From contig OZ025804.1 in assembly GCA_964019425.1 (NCBI GenBank), forward strand, positions 372,001 to 436,000: a DNA stretch of 64,000 nucleotides, in the 5' to 3' direction. Both the position numbers and the translations under genes were made by a program. The notes below the pieces were generated by a model that worked only from the letters and a program-made list of their open reading frames with translations, did no database searches and was not told the DNA's origin. Position 1 is the stretch's first letter, and the number at the start of each line of letters is the position of its first letter. Below, piece by piece: positions 8,917 to 19,474 of this stretch. Source of the DNA: Flectonema sp. DT1601 (lineage: Eukaryota; Euglenozoa; Diplonemea; Diplonemida; Diplonemidae).

Positions 8917-9008
8917 AGTGGCACCCGCTTTTCGATATAAGTGTATCAGCGTCGACAAAATTAGGACACATTTTCGCTAGTTCAGGTATTATTAAATTCA
9001 TAAAAGCC

Positions 9009-9907
9009 TCATAATTCCATTGCGACATAGTAAATACGGTGCATTGTTTTCCGTGACTTCTCGGTAAGATTGGCATATAGTCGCTCAGAAGTAGTATGGT
9101 ATGCCATTACGCTAATCGTACCCCAAAAATACGTATCCTCTGTACTGGCTGGGGAAATCCATCGTAAGCTTTTTTCCTGCACGCTATTAATAGTGATTAG
9201 TATTAAAGAACATCCCATTTCATCTAAGAAAGCTTGAATATACACATGAACTGTATATGGATTACTGTTAAGTACATCTTCTGTGAATTTTTCATAATCT
9301 GTGTCTACAAAACTTTGGTATTGCTCCTTCTTTAAAGTCAGTCTACGATGTATAACTCTACGATGTATAACTCTACGTACCCATTCAGCGTTTATGACTC
9401 CATTTTGACAAATTATTAGTGCCATAGATTCAAAGAAACAATTACCTGCTGTGTTTACCGAGGGTATTGTTAAGTTCCAGTCCATAGTTTCTAGCAGAGT
9501 TTTCATATCCCGAAACGTAAAATAAGAAACCAACTCGTTCAAATGTCCCAGATTCACCTTGGCATCCGAATTGGTAGGGGATGACAAATTTTGAACTAAG
9601 ACAGCTGTTCTGTCGGTTTCAATTTCATCTTTCTCGATGGGCGGGTACGTTATATAGTTTCTTTCACTAGTCGGGTAGTAATAATCTTTCTTCAAGCCTT
9701 CAAGGATCCGGTAGAAAAGATTGATGCATCTTTTATTGACAAAAGGATATTCTTCATAGAATTCATCACAAAATTCCTTGTAGCCGGTTGATATGTGATG
9801 CTTTTTAAATTTTCTATTAATCATCCGATAAATTATCCATTCAAACTCTATTAGTAGGTCAGAAAGGTTGTTACAAATCATGCTGGCTCTATACATCGCT
9901 CCTTTAA
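9009..9907 (-). pseudogene. OTU-like C-terminal region of the retroelement
   Basis: This stretch contains TAGNCFFESMAL, which resembles the Asn-Cys-Phe/Leu-Phe catalytic block of OTU cysteine proteases, and further on VHVYIQAFLDEMGCSLILI, which fits the strand that follows in OTU folds. It lies directly after the reverse transcriptase on the same strand. I regard it as part of the element; it is a fossil piece and the OTU assignment rests on motif resemblance only. Confidence 0.45.
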
Positions 9908-11181
9908 CTATACCTTTGGGTATGGAATCAGGCATCGTGGAGTCTGCATGCATGTACTGTAAAGGTTGGAAGTTTCTTTGTAGTCCATGCCGTACATCTT
10001 TTGCGGCGGTGGTTGTGTCCCCCAACATAAAAAGTCATCAATATATCTTACTGTTGAAGTATGTGACATCGCAGTTTCCAGAGTTGACTGTTCTATAAAT
10101 TTCTTCTCAACTGCATAACAATACAAGTTAGCTAGAAGCGGGGAGGCATTACCACCCATGGGTATCCCTTTCGTTTGACGGTAGCATTGATGACTACCAA
10201 TCGGTTGGATTAAAGAATTAGTTTACTAATCATTTCGGATGTGTATTCCTTTGTGTTTGCATCAACTCCATCTGTGAAAAAGAAAGTCTTGGACTTTCAA
10301 CGTGCTCTGCTATTTCGTGTAATATGTTTCTTACCGAAAAATCTAAAAGCTTCATCTACTGCTTCTTTGCAATTTCGTTTAAGTACCTTATGCTTCAGGT
10401 TGCTGTACATGGTGGTGAAGTCATAAGTTTTGGGTTCGGCGTATTTTAAAAATTCAGGGTAGTTGGATTTAATCCGTTGTATTACCTCATCTACTGAGTC
10501 GACAATAAAATATTTTCTAACACCAGTCTTAACATATTCCATCCGGTCCTTTGATCTTAGTGTGAGAAGTATTAACTTAATAATTCCAATAAGTTCTTGT
10601 TGAGCGTGTGTCATTACATTGGATCGAAAAACTCTCTCTCTTGTATTGGTCACCTTCTTTGATTCGTCAGTCTCTTTGTCAGGTTCTTTCGTTTCCTCAA
10701 TCAAAGTTTCACAGTTAACAGATGTACCTGCAATCCATCTAAGGCGGATGTCTGGGATCTTATGCAGTTTAAAAATCCCATATAAGCACGGCACTGCGCC
10801 AGTGATTTTTGGAAATTTGAGTTCCTTATTTGTTTTCATTAACCCGTCTGTTAAAACATTTTCTACTTGTTCGTAACTTTCCATTTCATTTTTCAATAGC
10901 TCACAATAATAAGCTTTGCACATTACTGCGCAATCATGTCTTGCTTTATCCACTGGGAGGAATACGACATGTTTTTTTAGGTCCTTTAATTCTCTCATAC
11001 ACTTTGCTAAAGTTGCATCGTTGGGTAAGGGTTTTAATTGTATTTGTGAAGTGAATTCTTCCTTCAGCAATCTATTTAAGACTTCGGCGTTTGCTTCTCT
11101 GTCGCTTTTAGTTGTCCCAATCATGAATCTCGTTACTTTTTCGGTAAATCTATCAGCTGCTTCATGAAGTTCTTGTGTCAT
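9908..11181 (-). pseudogene. Penelope-like reverse transcriptase region
   Basis: The fingers and palm motifs listed for the element fall here: PVDKA near the start, the KLHK block, an aspartate block YDFTTMYSNL, the PLLANLY block and the YIDD catalytic motif near 10050. The coding region is broken. These motifs match Penelope-like elements better than LINE or LTR enzymes, whose catalytic motif is usually (F/Y)xDD in a different sequence setting. Confidence 0.7.
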
Positions 11182-11688
11182 CTCATGTTGTGAACAGTGA
11201 ATACGGTAAAGTATTCATAACTTTAGTACCTCTTTTAGTTGATCACTACATTTCAAAGAAGAACAATGCCCTGCACCATGTATGTTGGTTCTGTTCTAAT
11301 TCAACCGTATTTGTGTTAAATATTTTCGATCCTAAAGTTCTGCTGAGTCCATAGGATGTTTTGGTAGGTAAACCAGAGGGTAGTAACTTCTTATACTTTT
11401 CTTTTATGAATGCTGCATTAAAGTCCATTTTCTTCACACAAGAGTGCAGCATCTTCAGACAAAACCAGTGGCAATCGACCACACGATTCTTTTTTTTCTT
11501 TCTCTTTTAATTTTAAGAGCCTCGTTTGAGTGCTACAATGATTGCTTGCATTTTATTATTTTCTTTCACTTCGTGACTTGCAAATCTTCGGATCCAATGA
11601 AACACTCGTGAAATTCTTGTGAAAGACCAGTCTTTAATAACTTCAACATTAAGTGCTTCAAGATTACATAAATGCTGTAGTTGTTTCC

Positions 11689-12250
11689 TTAAACCATAGA
11701 ATAGGCGAAACTTTGGGTGACATCAGTGATGATCACCCGACCATTATTTACTTTCGTCCAATTTGAAGGGGGTTCGTTAGTATTCTTTTTCCGTCTTCTT
11801 CTTTTTATCTTTTCCGTCGGGACTTTCGTTCGTATGGATGCTTTTTTGTTATTTTGTACTTTCTTCTTTCCCAGTATATTATAATGCGGTTTGAAATGAC
11901 TGATCCAAAACCTCTCTGCTGGGTCAGCCATATTACGGAATAGGAAACTGTTGTTTTTCAAGAAGTCGGGTTCATTAATTACTTCCAGTGTCACTGGGAA
12001 TAATGGATATTTTCTCTTACGTATGAATTTGTATAATGGTTGAGTACATTTCCCCTGTACCAAGCGATTGCTCCAGTGTTGTTTTTCTCGATCTCTTGCA
12101 GTTTTATAAGTTTGACCAACATCACACGGATATGTCCTCTCTCACACAATAAACTATAAATTACACCTTTACAATCTTGAGGCTGTGCTTCAAAAGAGAG
12201 TCCACGTTGTTGGCGTGCTGTCCTTAACTTCTTTGAATAGTTCTGTTCAA
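11689..12250 (-). pseudogene. GIY-YIG-like endonuclease region of the retroelement
   Basis: GVIYSLL near 12150 and ERFWISHFKPHYNI near 11910 fit the start and end of a GIY-YIG nuclease of the Penelope type, in the correct order and at a plausible distance. A lysine-rich tail (near 11800) follows. It is broken and is upstream of the RT on the coding strand. Confidence 0.5.
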
Positions 12251-12578
12251 ACTTTCGTCTTGCTTCTTTTAATAAAACTTCGTACTGATCATCTCTACGT
12301 TGGTTCTTTTCTAGGATCTTCTGGTCTTTAAATGCAACAGTGTGAACAGAACTTTCATCTTTGGCTCTACGAACTACTGATTTGGCAATTCCAAACGGTA
12401 TATGGTCAAGAGCTAAAGATAATTGGGATTTGGGAGGGGGAGTATTTTTGGGATAAATTATAATTTTGTATTAGCGTTATTAATAAAGGAAACTGTTAAC
12501 TCTAAAATGGTTAACTATCTTTTTGGGAAGCTTGACCCTTAAACTGCTTTTTAAAAAATTAAAACGGTAAAATTAAAT

Positions 12579-12689
12579 AACCTATTCAGATTAATGCCAC
12601 TGGGGGTTCTGATAATGTCATCTTCGCTGTTAAGTAAAAAGTGATAATTAAGTTTCGCTTTCAAAGAAGAATCAGTTAAAACAATTGTC
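12579..12689. other. LRR 5' flank resumes after the retroelement
   Basis: AACCTATT, GGGGGTTCTGATAATGTC and TTTCAAAGAAGAATCAG match the LRR upstream flank and continue normally into the DOMON fragment, so the block to the right of the element is undisturbed. Confidence 0.65.
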
Positions 12690-13126
12690 GGGTTAAAACG
12701 AATCGGTGAGTGAAATTTACGCAAGAACAACCATACGATCTCTTACAGTTTAGTCGCGGGTTTGGGGGGGGTGTACGGGTCATCCTTTAAAGAAAAATAC
12801 ATCAAAGAAAGAATATGCACACAGCTGCTGTCAGTAGATGCAGTACCGCAAACAGCACTAGAAACTCCCAACATTGCGGCCAGTGCAGTAAGTCTGAGTA
12901 ACTTCATGATTAGCAGGTGGCAATAAACTGTGAAAAAAATATTTTAACAATCCGAGTGACTACAAACTGATAGTTCCTTAGAATTACGACAACAGGAATG
13001 TTTCATCTAAATTATTTATTGTTTCCGTTTCAAGAATCGAAACATAAAATCAAACGATCCGTCGTATGAACATCCTAAATGAAGGGAAGTGGAAATAGAC
13101 CTACACCCTTAGAGTATATATCCTTT
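12690..13126 (-). pseudogene. DOMON-gene 5' fragment 3
   Basis: The DOMON signal-peptide codons start at an ATG at 12907; the frame leaves the gene after about 28 codons and runs on for about 28 more before a stop. Upstream bases 12908-13126 match the intact genes' promoter-side region. Confidence 0.75.
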
Positions 13127-13289
13127 GGACAACGTCAGGAAACCCTGTGTCTGGGAACGTAACCAAGAGTTGCATTTTAACTCGCCTGAGTAACCTACGA
13201 AATGTGATGATGAATGGCTTGGAGTATGATGAGATTAAAGAACGTGCAAAAACGTATTTCTTCAAACAGACTTCTTTCTTATGATACAC
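13101..13289 (-). pseudogene. LRR 5' fragment fused to DOMON upstream region, copy 2
   Basis: Same chimera as at 6224-6412, with the LRR start at an ATG at 13175, 16 family codons and the same junction. The translated sequence is identical to copy 1. Confidence 0.75.
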
Positions 13290-13479
13290 GATTTAGTCTC
13301 AACCTATTGAAGTTGGGGGGTCCTGATAATGTCATCTTCGCTGTTAAGTAAAAAATGATAATTAAGTTTCGCTTCAAAGAAGAAACAGACAAATCAAAAA
13401 CAAACAGCGGCTGACTTTAGCTAAACAACGCAGTGATTGCGGTGACAAGTTCCGTATCAGCGTTACTGAATTTTTCGAT

Positions 13480-13727
13480 CCACCGAACCTGAAGAAATTC
13501 CTAATTATCCGTGGCTTTCACCTCGTTAATGATAGCCATGTGATTGATTGTTGATAATAATAATAATAAAACTGAATACATATGAACTACATCACTATCT
13601 GTTCATCATCGTATGGTGTGAAGTCCCTGGGGAGTTCCTTGTTTTAGTAATTACTTTGAGGGAGTAATAAGATACTTAATCAGGCTCAATGTAACAACAC
13701 TACGGGGAAGCTAAAGTCATACGGCAC
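13480..13727. repeat. Repeat block shared with 16853-17113
   Basis: About 250 bp, from CGTTACTGAATTTTTCGATC through a short ATA/ATAATA run to CACTACGGGGAAGCTAAAGTC, are nearly identical to 16853-17113. A partial end is at 22243. No coding signal; it sits just before the LRR 3' flank block in each place. Confidence 0.75.
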
Positions 13728-14230
13728 TGGAGAATCACAGCAGGGAGAGGATCCCAGAAACGTCAATCAAAAAAAGGTTCACAAAAGAGAAGATTTCGGT
13801 AATAAGCTTTCCATCACTGTTTGCACCTGAGAAGGAAATATGATAAGAGAATAAGGCATTAACTAAACAAGCTGAGATCAACACAAAGAAGTATCTACAC
13901 TGTGGATGGGTGCAGATTACTTCCACTCGAGCAGGGAATGTGTCAGGCCCGTTTCGATTCGACCAGACACTGGCGGGGGAAGGATGCGGGTGGGGAATAC
14001 CAAATGGGGTTGGGAGTCTGATAGAATATGACCCAGTCAAGGGAATAAGAACACTGCAATGCGATCAAATATTCAATTCCAACTAACAAACACTTGTTAA
14101 GAGTGTGTGAGCGAACACACATCTTCTTTTCTGAAAACACCAACAAATAAAAGATAAGTTAAATACTTTGAAATAAAACTAAGGGAACAACGCACACACA
14201 CTAAAAACAACACTTATGTGATTTATGTAA
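13727..14230. repeat. LRR 3' flank block, copy B
   Basis: Close match to the block at 6603, directly 3' of LRR copy 4, with the candidate small gene inside. Confidence 0.8.
13943..14122 (-). CDS. Candidate small gene in LRR flank, copy 3 (59 aa)
   Basis: ATG at 14122, 59 codons, ends VESKRA. The leader reads TTGGTGTTTTCAG, then AAAAGAAG and the ATG, which is the same acceptor-then-start layout seen at the recognised genes. Confidence 0.3.
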   Translation of the reverse strand: MCVRSHTLNKCLLVGIEYLIALQCSYSLDWVIFYQTPNPIWYSPPASFPRQCLVESKRA

Positions 14231-15403
14231 TTACAAATTCTTTATGCTCGTATGCAGTTCGTCTCTGTTAATGGATGAACAACCTTCTAGGAAATTACTT
14301 CCAACGGATTCCACATTCATGAGGGTTAAATCCAAGGATGTAAGTGATGAACAATCTCTTAGAAAATAGTCTCCGACAGCTGAGACATTGCTGAGACTGG
14401 ATAAGTTAACAGATGTGAGGGATGAACAATCACTTAGAAAGTAGTCTCCGACAGCTGAAACATTGCTGAGACTTGATAAATCTACAGATGTGAGGGATGA
14501 ACAAAAATACAGAAATTTGTTTCCAACAACTGAAACATTGCTGAGACTTGATAAGTTAACAGATGTGAGGGATGAACAATTATATAGAAAACAATCTCCA
14601 ACAGCTGAAATATTGCTGAGACCTGATAAGTCAACAAATGTGAGGGATGAACAATGAAATAGAAAAAAGTTTCCAACAACTGACACATTGTTGAGACTTG
14701 ATAAATCTACAGATGTGAGGGATGAACAATAAAATAGAAAATATTCACCAACAACTGACACATTGCTGAGACTGGATAAGTTAACAGATGTGAGGGATGA
14801 ACAATTACTTAGAAAGTAGTCTCCGACAGCTGACACATTGCTGAGACTTGATAAGTCTACGGATGACAGTGAATTGCAATGTTTGAGGAAATTATTACCA
14901 ACAGATGTGACGTATTGAAGACCAGGAAGGCTGACCTTTATAACCTTACGAGATGAGGATAAGAATTTATCCGAAACGGTCGTGACTGAGGGTTCAGAGT
15001 TGCTGAATGAGATGTTCGTAACATCATCCGAGAACCACTTTCTGTTACTAAACTGAAGACAGCCATCCACAGCGAATGTGGGAGTATCAAGGCAGAAAAA
15101 CCCGTCCTGATCCCGTTCTCCTCTTAGGAATGCCTTCGCTCTCTTTGCAGCATCTGTGAACCATTCCAATCCAAACAAGCGCACCACAGATGCATCCAAC
15201 AGCGAGCCGTCCTCCACTCCGTGCGACACCAGTCGACTACCTGCTCGAAGCAGCGATCCTGCGAATGAAAGCTCAAGAAAGTCAGCATCGGTATCCCACT
15301 CATCAGCTGCAACCTGCAATGCATCCTTCACGAGCGACTCTCCAGAAGCTGTGAAAACAACGTCAGGAAATCCTGTGTCTGGGAACGTAACCGAGAGTTG
15401 CAT
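14231..15403 (-). CDS. Ubl-LRR protein, copy 4 (390 aa, 9 repeats)
   Basis: Full-length copy with ubiquitin-like start, linker and nine 25-residue repeats. The cap reads LEGCSSINRDEL, where copies 2, 3 and 6 have LKDC. CLQFSNRKWFSDD differs from the SEWFSDD of the others. The MQL start is preceded by the same pyrimidine-rich flank. No signal peptide or membrane segment; role unknown. Confidence 0.85.
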   Translation of the reverse strand: MQLSVTFPDTGFPDVVFTASGESLVKDALQVAADEWDTDADFLELSFAGSLLRAGSRLVSHGVEDGSLLDASVVRLFGLEWFTDAAKRAKAFLRGERDQDGFFCLDTPTFAVDGCLQFSNRKWFSDDVTNISFSNSEPSVTTVSDKFLSSSRKVIKVSLPGLQYVTSVGNNFLKHCNSLSSVDLSSLSNVSAVGDYFLSNCSSLTSVNLSSLSNVSVVGEYFLFYCSSLTSVDLSSLNNVSVVGNFFLFHCSSLTFVDLSGLSNISAVGDCFLYNCSSLTSVNLSSLSNVSVVGNKFLYFCSSLTSVDLSSLSNVSAVGDYFLSDCSSLTSVNLSSLSNVSAVGDYFLRDCSSLTSLDLTLMNVESVGSNFLEGCSSINRDELHTSIKNL

Positions 15404-15761
15404 TTTAACTCGCCTGAGTAACCTACGAAATGTGATGATGAATGGCTTGGAGTATGATGAGATTAAAGAACGTGCAAAAACATATTTCTTCAAACAGACT
15501 TCTTTCTTATGATAACACGATTTAGTCTCAACCTATTGAAGTTGGGGGTTCTGATAATGTCATCTTCGCTGTTAAGTAAAAAATGATAATTAAGTTTCGC
15601 TTTCAAAGAAGAAACAGACAAATCCAAAACAAACAGTGGCTGACTTTAGCTAAACAAAACAGTGATTGCGGTGACTAGTTTCGCATCGGAAATACTCAAA
15701 TTCATGCATCACATGCCTTGCAGTAGTAAGGCACTGATTAAAGCTGACTTAAAAATGCAGC
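15404..15761. other. Flank between LRR copies 4 and 5
   Basis: Bases to about 15680 are the common LRR upstream flank; the last 80 bases are unique 3' flank of copy 5. No gene seen. Confidence 0.5.
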
Positions 15762-16640
15762 TTACAAAAACACAAAACTGGATTCCAAATCCGTGTTGCT
15801 TTCACTTTCATTGATAGCCTGTCTGATTATGTGATTACTATTTAATTCATAGAATCCTCCCAGCAAGACTTCACTACAACCAGATAAGAAGTAATAACGA
15901 CCATCACTGTAGCAGTTCCCTATTCCTGTAATGTTTTTCAACACTGAAATGTTGAGTGATTCCAAAACAGGACAACAAGAGAGGAAAGCTTCTCCAATAT
16001 TTGTTAATTTCGCAAATGAGGAAATGTCAATCGAAGTTAACCCAGCACATCCAAGTAGGAATCCAGCTCCAATGGTTGTGACATTCTGAAGACAAGACAG
16101 ATTTAGGCTTTTTATTGAGGTACAACCACACAGAAAATAATCCCCCAATGCTTGTACGCTGTCGAAACCCACGAAATTCAATAATTCGATGTTAGAATCT
16201 GATAAAAAGTTTGTGCCAACAGAAGAAATGACAAGATCCGCATTGAAAAACGCTATTCTCTGAACTCCGAGAGGCAACATCTCAGATTGAAAATCAAAGC
16301 ATCCATCCACAGTGAAGGTTGTTGCGTCAACACATAAAATGTTAAAGCTATCAGTGAACATGGTGGATAATTTATCTTTTTTTTCTTTAGTTGTAAACCA
16401 TATCTTACTAAAGAGAGTCATTGTTGATGCCATTAGATGGGAATTTGAATCAATTCCGTGTGAAAGTAAAATACTTTCTTCCGAAAGAACAATGCCAGCA
16501 TAACTTATCTCAAGGATTTCATTTTCTATATCCCACTCATCAGCCACAGCCTCTGATACGTTTCTAACGAGTGTCGATTCAGTCACCATCAACGATATGT
16601 CTGACAACAAAGATGTTGAATGTGATATTGTGACTTGCAT
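15762..16640 (-). CDS. Diverged Ubl-LRR paralogue, copy 5 (292 aa, 5 repeats)
   Basis: The start MQVTISH aligns with MQLSVTF of the main copies, and VADEWDIENEILEISYAGIVL with their ADEWDTDADFLELSFAGSLL, so the ubiquitin-like domain is kept. A linker with CVDATTFTVDGCF follows, then five 25-residue repeats such as LTSIDISSFAKLTNIGEAFLSCC. The C-terminal cap is unrelated (ends DLESSFVFL). The frame continues upstream only to a GTG, so the ATG at 16640 is the start. It is much older than its neighbours and shows which residues the fold needs. Flanks are unlike those of the main copies. Confidence 0.85.
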   Translation of the reverse strand: MQVTISHSTSLLSDISLMVTESTLVRNVSEAVADEWDIENEILEISYAGIVLSEESILLSHGIDSNSHLMASTMTLFSKIWFTTKEKKDKLSTMFTDSFNILCVDATTFTVDGCFDFQSEMLPLGVQRIAFFNADLVISSVGTNFLSDSNIELLNFVGFDSVQALGDYFLCGCTSIKSLNLSCLQNVTTIGAGFLLGCAGLTSIDISSFAKLTNIGEAFLSCCPVLESLNISVLKNITGIGNCYSDGRYYFLSGCSEVLLGGFYELNSNHIIRQAINESESNTDLESSFVFL

Positions 16641-16852
16641 TGTTTCTTTATTCACACCATTACTTGTGAAAAGTTACCCAAATGATCAAAAAGGAATGAG
16701 GAAATTGCTATTAAAATAATTTTTAATAATGAAGTATAGCGAATACCATATGCATGACGTAAACTATACAACTCAGCTAAGCTGTGTAACACCAACACAA
16801 GATGTTCTCCATTACATTAATATTTCAGCTGTACGATTGTATTTAAATATGA
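16641..16852. other. Unique 5' flank of LRR copy 5
   Basis: AT-rich, no repeat homology seen; contains TAACTTTTCACAAG on the minus strand about 25 bases before the start codon. Confidence 0.4.
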
Positions 16853-17113
16853 GCGTTACTGAATTTTTCGATCCACCGAACCTGAAGAAATTCCTAATTA
16901 TCCGTGGCTTTCACCTCGTTAATGATAGCCATGTGATTGATTGTTGATAATAATAATAATAAAACTGAATACATATGAACTACATCACTATCTGTTCATC
17001 ATCGTATGGTGTGAAGTCCCTGGGGAGTTCCTTGTTTTAGTAATTACTTTGAGGGAGTAATAAGATACTTAATCAGGCTCAATGTAACAACACTACGGGA
17101 AGCTAAAGTCATA
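16853..17113. repeat. Repeat block shared with 13480-13727
   Basis: Near-identical second copy of the block at 13480, here joining the flank of copy 5 to the LRR 3' flank block of copy 6. Confidence 0.75.
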
Positions 17114-17114
17114 C

Positions 17115-17622
17115 GGCACTGGAGAATCACAGCAGGGAGAGGATCCCAGAAACGTCAATCAAAAAAAGGTTCACAAAAGAGAAGATTTCGGTAACAAGCT
17201 TTCCATCACTGTTTGCACCTGAGAAGGAAATATGATAAGAGAATAAGGCATTAACTAAACAAGCTGAGATCAACACAAAGAAGTATCTACACTGTGGATG
17301 GGTGCAGATTACTTCCACTCGAGCAGGGAATGTGTCAGGCCCGTTTCGATTCGACCAGACACTGGTGGGGGAAGGATGCGGGTGGGGAATACCAAATGGG
17401 GTCGGGAGTCTGATAGAATATGACCCAGTCAAGGGAATAAGAACACTGCAATGCAATCAAATATTCAATTCCAACTAACAAACACTTGTTAAGAGTGTGT
17501 GAGCGAACACACATCTTCTTTTCTGAAAACACCAACAAATAAAAGATAAGTTAAATACTTTGAAATAAAACTAAGGGAACAACGCACACACACTAAAAAC
17601 AACACTTATGTGATTTATGTAA
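17115..17622. repeat. LRR 3' flank block, copy C
   Basis: Same block as at 6603 and 13727, 3' of LRR copy 6. Confidence 0.8.
17335..17514 (-). CDS. Candidate small gene in LRR flank, copy 4 (59 aa)
   Basis: ATG at 17514, 59 codons. Differs from copy 3 at a few residues (TPDPIW for TPNPIW, FPHQC for FPRQC) and keeps frame and length. Same TTTTCAG leader. Confidence 0.3.
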   Translation of the reverse strand: MCVRSHTLNKCLLVGIEYLIALQCSYSLDWVIFYQTPDPIWYSPPASFPHQCLVESKRA

Positions 17623-19170
17623 TTACAAATTCTTTATGCTCGTATGCAGTTCGTCTCTGTTAATGGATGAACAATCTTTTAGGAAATTACTTCCAACGGA
17701 TTCCACATTCATGAGGGTTAAATCCAAGGATGTAAGTGATGAACAATTACTTAGAAAATTGTTTCCAACAACTGAAACATTGCTGAAACTTGATAAGTTA
17801 ACAGATGTGAGGGATGAACAATCACTTAGAAAATAGTCTCTGACAGCTGAAACATTACTGAGACATGATAAATCTACAGATGTGAGGAATGAACAATCAC
17901 TTAGAAAATAGTCTCCGACAGCTGAGACATTGCTGAGACTGGATAAGTTAACAGATGTGAGGGATGAACAATCACTTAGAAAATAGTCTCCGACAGCTGA
18001 GACATTGCTGAGACTGGATAAGTTAACAGATGTGAGGGATGAACAATCACTTAGAAAGTAGTCTCCGACAGCTGAAACATTGCTGAGACTTGATAAATCT
18101 ACAGATGTGAGGGATGAACAATCACTTAGAAAATAGTCTCCGACAGCTGAGACATTGCTGAGACTGGATAAGTTAACAGATGTGAGGGATGAACAATCAC
18201 TTAGAAAAAAGTCTCCGACAGCTGAGACATTGCTGAGACTTGATAAATCTACAGATGTGAGGAATGAACAATCACTTAGAAAATAGTCACCAACAACTGA
18301 AACATTGCTGAGACTTGATAAGTTAACAGATGTGAGGGATGAACAATCACTTAAAAAAAAGTCTCCAACAACTGAAATATTGCTGAGACTAGATAAGTTA
18401 ACAGATGTCAGGGATGAACAATCACTTAAAAAAACGTTTCCGACAGCTGAAATATTGCTGAGACCTGATAAGTCAACAGATGTGAGGGATGAACAATTAC
18501 GTAGAAAACAATCTCCAACAACTGAAACATTGCTGAGACCTGATAAGTCAACAGATGTGAGGGATGAACAATTATATAGAAAACCATCTCCAACAGCTGA
18601 AACATTGCTGAGACTTGATAAGTCTATGGATGACAGTGAATTGCAATATCTGAGGAAATTATTACCAACAGATGTGACGTATTGAAGACCAGGAAGGCTG
18701 ACCTTTATAACCTTACGAGATGAGGATAAGAAATCATCCGAAACGGTCGTGACTGAGGGTTCAGAGTTGCTGAATGAGATGTTTGTAACATCATCCGAGA
18801 ACCACTCACTGTTACTAAACTGAAGACAGCCATCCACAGCGAATGTGGGAGTATCAAGGCAGAAAAACCCGTCCTGATCCCGTTCTCCTCGTAGGAATGC
18901 CTTCGCTCTCTTTGCAGCATCTGTGAACCATTCCAATCCAAACAAGCGCACCACAGATGCATCCAACAGAGAGCCGTCCTCCACTCCGTGCGACACCAGT
19001 CGACTACCTGCTCGAAGCAGCGATCCTGCGAATGAAAGCTCAAGAAAGTCAGCATCGGTATCCCACTCATCAGCTGCAACCTGCAATGCATCCTTCACGA
19101 GCGACTCTCCAGAAGCTGTGAAAACAACGTCAGGAAATCCTGTGTCTGGGAACGTAACCGAGAGTTGCAT
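17623..19170 (-). CDS. Ubl-LRR protein, copy 6 (515 aa, 14 repeats, longest)
   Basis: The longest family member here: ubiquitin-like domain, linker, 14 repeats of 25 residues and the HTSIKNL cap. Repeats 4 to 12 are almost the same (SNVSAVGDYFLSDC with small changes), which shows recent expansion by whole 75-bp units. Repeat 12 has AVRDY in place of AVGDY. The MQL start is at 19170; the frame is also open 38 codons upstream but that part is repeated flank. Confidence 0.85.
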   Translation of the reverse strand: MQLSVTFPDTGFPDVVFTASGESLVKDALQVAADEWDTDADFLELSFAGSLLRAGSRLVSHGVEDGSLLDASVVRLFGLEWFTDAAKRAKAFLRGERDQDGFFCLDTPTFAVDGCLQFSNSEWFSDDVTNISFSNSEPSVTTVSDDFLSSSRKVIKVSLPGLQYVTSVGNNFLRYCNSLSSIDLSSLSNVSAVGDGFLYNCSSLTSVDLSGLSNVSVVGDCFLRNCSSLTSVDLSGLSNISAVGNVFLSDCSSLTSVNLSSLSNISVVGDFFLSDCSSLTSVNLSSLSNVSVVGDYFLSDCSFLTSVDLSSLSNVSAVGDFFLSDCSSLTSVNLSSLSNVSAVGDYFLSDCSSLTSVDLSSLSNVSAVGDYFLSDCSSLTSVNLSSLSNVSAVGDYFLSDCSSLTSVNLSSLSNVSAVGDYFLSDCSFLTSVDLSCLSNVSAVRDYFLSDCSSLTSVNLSSFSNVSVVGNNFLSNCSSLTSLDLTLMNVESVGSNFLKDCSSINRDELHTSIKNL

Positions 19171-19474
19171 TTTAACTCGCCTGAGTAACCTACGAAATGT
19201 GATGATGAATGGCTTGGAGTATGATGAGATTAAAGAACGTGCAAAAACATATTTCTTCAAACAGACTTCTTTCTTATGATACACGATTTAGTCTCAACCT
19301 ATTGAAGTTGGGGGTTCTGATAATGTCATCTTCGCTGTTAAGTAAAAAATGATAATTAAGTTTCGCTTTCAAAGAAGAAACAGACAAATCAAAAACAAAC
19401 AGTGGCTGACTTTAGCTAAACAACACAGTGATTGCGGTGACAAGTTCCGCGTTACTCAATTTTTCGATCCACCG
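19171..19474. other. 5' flank of LRR copy 6
   Basis: Common LRR upstream flank that joins directly to the 3' flank block of copy 7, without a DOMON fragment between. Confidence 0.55.

Larger units (their letters stand above)
8574..12578 (-). mobile_element. Broken Penelope-like retroelement with N-terminal GIY-YIG
   Basis: Read on the minus strand, the order is a GIY-YIG-type endonuclease region (about 12250-11690), then reverse transcriptase (about 11180-9900), then a C-terminal region with an OTU-like motif (about 9900-9010). The RT shows CLYGIFKLHK, YDFTTMYSNL, MGGNASPLLANLY and YIDDFL, typical of Penelope-like enzymes. An endonuclease ahead of the RT is the permuted order described for the Chlamys and Naiad groups. 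The element is decayed, with several breaks in the coding region. It lies between two copies, about 90 bp long, of the LRR 5' flank. No terminal repeats were recognised. Codon use and content are foreign to the LRR genes around it. Confidence 0.7.

Noticed and set aside
18305-18685. Long plus-strand frames across the LRR repeats (also at 21, 396, 4720, 14463, 20290, 23087)
   Set aside because: The 75-bp unit is a multiple of three, so the antisense frame stays open by chance. The sequence is a mirror of the LRR codons and has no start or acceptor-like leader.
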